From positions 1-64,000 of the forward strand of contig JAOLZO010000010.1 in assembly GCA_028343845.1 (NCBI GenBank): 64,000 nt of DNA, written 5' to 3'. The DNA is from Verrucomicrobiota bacterium. Lineage in GTDB: Bacteria; Verrucomicrobiota; Verrucomicrobiia; Opitutales; Seribacteraceae. The position numbers were made by a program, and so were the translations under genes. The notes under the pieces are model-generated. The model was not told the DNA's origin. It was given only the letters and a program-made list of their open reading frames with translations, and did no database searches. Below are positions 62,139 through 64,000 of this stretch, in pieces; positions within the stretch are counted from its first letter, which is position 1; every line of letters starts with the position of its first letter.

Positions 62139-62945
62139 ATGCTTGGGTTGAACCGTAGGGAAAGAAAGGTCTTCCGATTTTCCCTCGTTAGCCATGTGGC
62201 TGTGGCCGTGGCCTTGTTCTTCTTGGGTATCTTGCCCGGTTGCGAAGACGAACCGGAAGTCCACGTCTTCGAGATGGCGGCTGCAATCCCCTTCCCTCAG
62301 CAAGTCGAAGACGTCCGCCAACCTCCTAGCCAGCCAAAACCTGCCCCGAAACCCGAACCCAAGCCGGAACCCAAGCCTACGCCCAAACCGGAACCCAAAC
62401 CGAAACCCAAGCCTACGCCCAAACCGGAACCTACGCCTAAGCCCACTCCGAAACCTACGCCTAAGCCCAAACCGAAGCCCAAACCCGAACCTCCGAAAAC
62501 CGTTTCGTTCGATCAGTTTAGAAAAACGCACAAATTGCCCAAACCTCAGGCAACCAAGCCCCCTCCCCCGACTCAGCGCGTTTCCAAAATCGACGTAAAC
62601 AAATTCACGCTCCCTCCAATCAAGTTGGACAGTTCTTTTGCCAACGCCAACTCCACGGTTTCGCCTACCGTCTTGAATCAATATCTCTCGGAAGTGCAGG
62701 CCAAATTGAACCGGGTTTGGCAAAAACTGCAGGCATCTGCTGATTTGGGCTTTGGGGGAGAAGCTTGGCTTAGCTTTCGGATCTCTTCAAATGGAACTTT
62801 GGTCTCGGCAAAACTTTCCCGGCGTTCCGGAAACCCCGTGCTTGACGATCTCGTTCTTCGGGTAAGCCGTACGGTTGGAAACGTCGGACGCCCCCCCGGA
62901 GGCAAATTGAATTCGAATCTTCAACTCCCATTCAGGGTCAATTGA
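62139..62945 (+). CDS. TonB/TolA-like protein with a long Pro-Lys spacer
   Basis: A 268-residue protein. Residues 14-34 form an N-terminal inner-membrane helix ([18 protein letters not shown]). Residues 66-120 are a low-complexity spacer of PKPEPKP and PKPTPKP units, typical of proteins that reach across the periplasm. The C-terminal third ([57 protein letters not shown]) is a TonB_C/TolA-like domain. It would pass energy from an ExbBD- or TolQR-like pair to outer-membrane partners. No exbBD or tolQR gene is visible in the window, so the partner is unknown. ATG 62139 has no strong ribosome site. Confidence 0.8.
   Translation: MLGLNRRERKVFRFSLVSHVAVAVALFFLGILPGCEDEPEVHVFEMAAAIPFPQQVEDVRQPPSQPKPAPKPEPKPEPKPTPKPEPKPKPKPTPKPEPTPKPTPKPTPKPKPKPKPEPPKTVSFDQFRKTHKLPKPQATKPPPPTQRVSKIDVNKFTLPPIKLDSSFANANSTVSPTVLNQYLSEVQAKLNRVWQKLQASADLGFGGEAWLSFRISSNGTLVSAKLSRRSGNPVLDDLVLRVSRTVGNVGRPPGGKLNSNLQLPFRVN
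62336..62490 (+). repeat. Degenerate hexanucleotide-based Pro-Lys repeat within the TonB-like gene
   Basis: Tandem units such as AAACCC-GAACCC-AAGCCG-GAACCC-AAGCCT-ACGCCC encode alternating K/E/T-P. Third-base variation shows it is not a fresh expansion, but repeat length could change by slippage. It explains an apparent open frame on the other strand. Confidence 0.85.
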
Positions 62946-62963
62946 GCGTACTTTAGAACACGC

Positions 62964-63110
62964 ATGAAATTTGATTGGCGACGCCTAACTTCCCCGGTCC
63001 TATGCGTAGCCGGACTTTTGCTTTGCCTTTCCCGTGACCCGATTATCGGCCTAGGCGTCTTCTTGATCGCCTTTGCCCTGATTCTCGGATTTTCCCGCGG
63101 ATCGTCGTAA
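62964..63110 (+). CDS. Predicted 48-residue membrane peptide
   Basis: ATG 62964 opens 48 codons and ends with TAA at 63110, 18 bases after the TonB-like gene. The peptide starts MKFDWRRLTSP and then has two hydrophobic stretches, VLCVAGLLLCL and IIGLGVFLIAFALILGF, joined by SRDP, with SRGSS at the end. The positive N-terminus and helical hairpin pattern look like a real small membrane protein. Its 3' part overlaps the convergent ppk end at 63051. I do not recognise it. Its short length and lack of a Shine-Dalgarno site keep confidence low. Confidence 0.45.
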   Translation: MKFDWRRLTSPVLCVAGLLLCLSRDPIIGLGVFLIAFALILGFSRGSS

Positions 63111-64000
63111 CCTCTCTTCGAGTTCTTCCCTCTCGCTAGCTTTGACCGATTCGGAGATCAAGTGTTCCTGAATGGAGAACGGTTTTCTGTTCCGGCAGGC
63201 AACCTTCAGGTATCGACCGTTCCCTTTGAGCTCCGTAGCAAATTGATTGTCCCTGAGGTACCCTTCCAACTTTTCGATTACCCCCGTCTCCTGCTCCTCA
63301 TTTTCAATCGGAAAAGCCACCTCCACACGCCTGAAGAAATTCCTCGGCATCCAATCGGGACTGCCCAAGTAAGTCCTTTGATGCTTGGGCGCGTTTTGAA
63401 AGTGATAGACCCTGCTATGCTCAAGAAAACGCCCCAACAGGCTACGAACGCTCACGTTCTCGCTCAAACCCTTCACTCCAGGTCTCAAACCGCAGATCCC
63501 CCGAACGACAAGGTCTACCCTCACCCCCGCCCGGGAAGCGGCATACAAAGCGTCTATGCATTCGGGATCGATCAAGCTGTTTACCTTAATGATGATCCGG
63601 GCATCTTTGCCTGAACGGGCGGCCTTTGCCTCGAGCCCGATCAAGCGGATCATGCTCTCGTGAAAAGAAAAGGGCGCGACCAGCAGCTTCTTGAAATTCG
63701 GTTTCCGGGTATACCCGGTCAAGGAATTGAACAAGTTGGCCAAATCGGAGGTGTAGCTAGGCTTGGCGGTGAAGAAACTAAAGTCGGTATAGGATTTCGC
63801 CGTGCTCGGGTGGTAATTCCCCGTGCCCAGATGAGCGTACTTGCGCAGTTTGTTTTTCTCTCTTCTTACGACCAGGCAGCATTTGCAATGGGTCTTCAAT
63901 CCAGTCAGGCCGTAAACCACGTGCACGCCTACCTCCTCCATTTGCCTGGACCACTGGACGTTTGCCTCCTCATCGAAGCGTGCCTTCAATTCGACTAGCG
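63051..64000 (-). CDS. ppk: Polyphosphate kinase 1, C-terminal part
   Basis: The frame stays open to the window edge, so the N-terminal half of the enzyme lies outside. The visible 315 residues match PPK1, which makes long-chain polyphosphate from ATP: LKARFDEEANVQWSRQMEEVG, GLKTHCKCCLVVRRE, YAHLGTGNYHPSTAKSYTD, LVAPFSFHESMIRLI, KVNSLIDPECIDALY, VRGICGLRPGV and RFLEHSRVYHFQN (with a His that is probably the second catalytic one). The phosphate-accepting His of the other half is not in view. A charged C-terminal extension (EELEERLRRSAGKSENQGK) is unusual. It is convergent with, and overlaps, the small membrane peptide frame. Confidence 0.93.
   Translation of the reverse strand, partial: LVELKARFDEEANVQWSRQMEEVGVHVVYGLTGLKTHCKCCLVVRREKNKLRKYAHLGTGNYHPSTAKSYTDFSFFTAKPSYTSDLANLFNSLTGYTRKPNFKKLLVAPFSFHESMIRLIGLEAKAARSGKDARIIIKVNSLIDPECIDALYAASRAGVRVDLVVRGICGLRPGVKGLSENVSVRSLLGRFLEHSRVYHFQNAPKHQRTYLGSPDWMPRNFFRRVEVAFPIENEEQETGVIEKLEGYLRDNQFATELKGNGRYLKVACRNRKPFSIQEHLISESVKASEREELEERLRRSAGKSENQGKGDQEDA

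Noticed and set aside
62336-62490. CRISPR-like or tandem regulatory repeat
   Set aside because: The units are six bases, degenerate and coding; there are no spacers of fixed length.
62082-62723. 213-residue minus-strand frame rich in Arg, Gly and Phe
   Set aside because: It mirrors the Pro-Lys repeat of the TonB-like gene; the FGFRFGRR-type text is the reverse complement of the repeat.

Overview
This window looks like chromosomal DNA of a member of the Verrucomicrobiota, most likely an opitutal or marine relative. I infer this from a giant LamG-repeat surface protein with the C-terminal tail common in that phylum, a protein resembling the Verrucomicrobia-associated TIGR02597 family, heavy use of TTG and GTG starts with few Shine-Dalgarno sites, and a ribB-ribH-nusB cluster. 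No RNA gene, CRISPR array or insertion sequence was seen.

Bases 1-272 are the 3' end of a gene that begins outside the window. Its tail resembles the tail of the next gene. After a 373-base spacer holding hairpins and a good promoter comes one uninterrupted reading frame, 646-41544, encoding about 13,632 residues, roughly two thirds of the window. It has a signal peptide and about 34 jelly-roll (LamG-like) domains of two kinds, here called the DDVRLY type (25) and the KWG type (9). Interspersed are Ig-like, FN3-like, DUF2341-like, discoidin-like and PA14-like domains and five glycine-rich modules. It ends in a DxDxDG calcium-type motif and a conserved tail. Its most striking property is that about twenty domains sit inside the loops of other domains, up to four levels deep, so many domains are split into pieces hundreds of residues apart.

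Bases 41,700-46,260 hold a Tat-exported intradiol dioxygenase-like protein, a periplasmic rhodanese, a CxxCH exported protein and the TIGR02597-like exported protein. Bases 46,276-49,934 hold an exported PQQ-type propeller translationally coupled to priA. Bases 50,023-54,405 hold a two-RCK potassium channel, a phospholipase D-like lipoprotein and a small outer-membrane barrel.

Bases 54,428-59,774 form two co-directional clusters: a MalY/PatB-type C-S lyase with ligA, then a RibB whose second domain has lost the GTP cyclohydrolase II signature, ribH and nusB. Bases 59,784-64,000 hold ugd, a membrane-anchored alpha/beta hydrolase, a TonB-like protein with a Pro-Lys spacer, a predicted 48-residue membrane peptide and the C-terminal part of ppk.

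The export theme (giant adhesin, barrel, TonB-like protein, several signal-peptide proteins) sits beside ordinary housekeeping genes. The giant gene is the region that deserves most attention.
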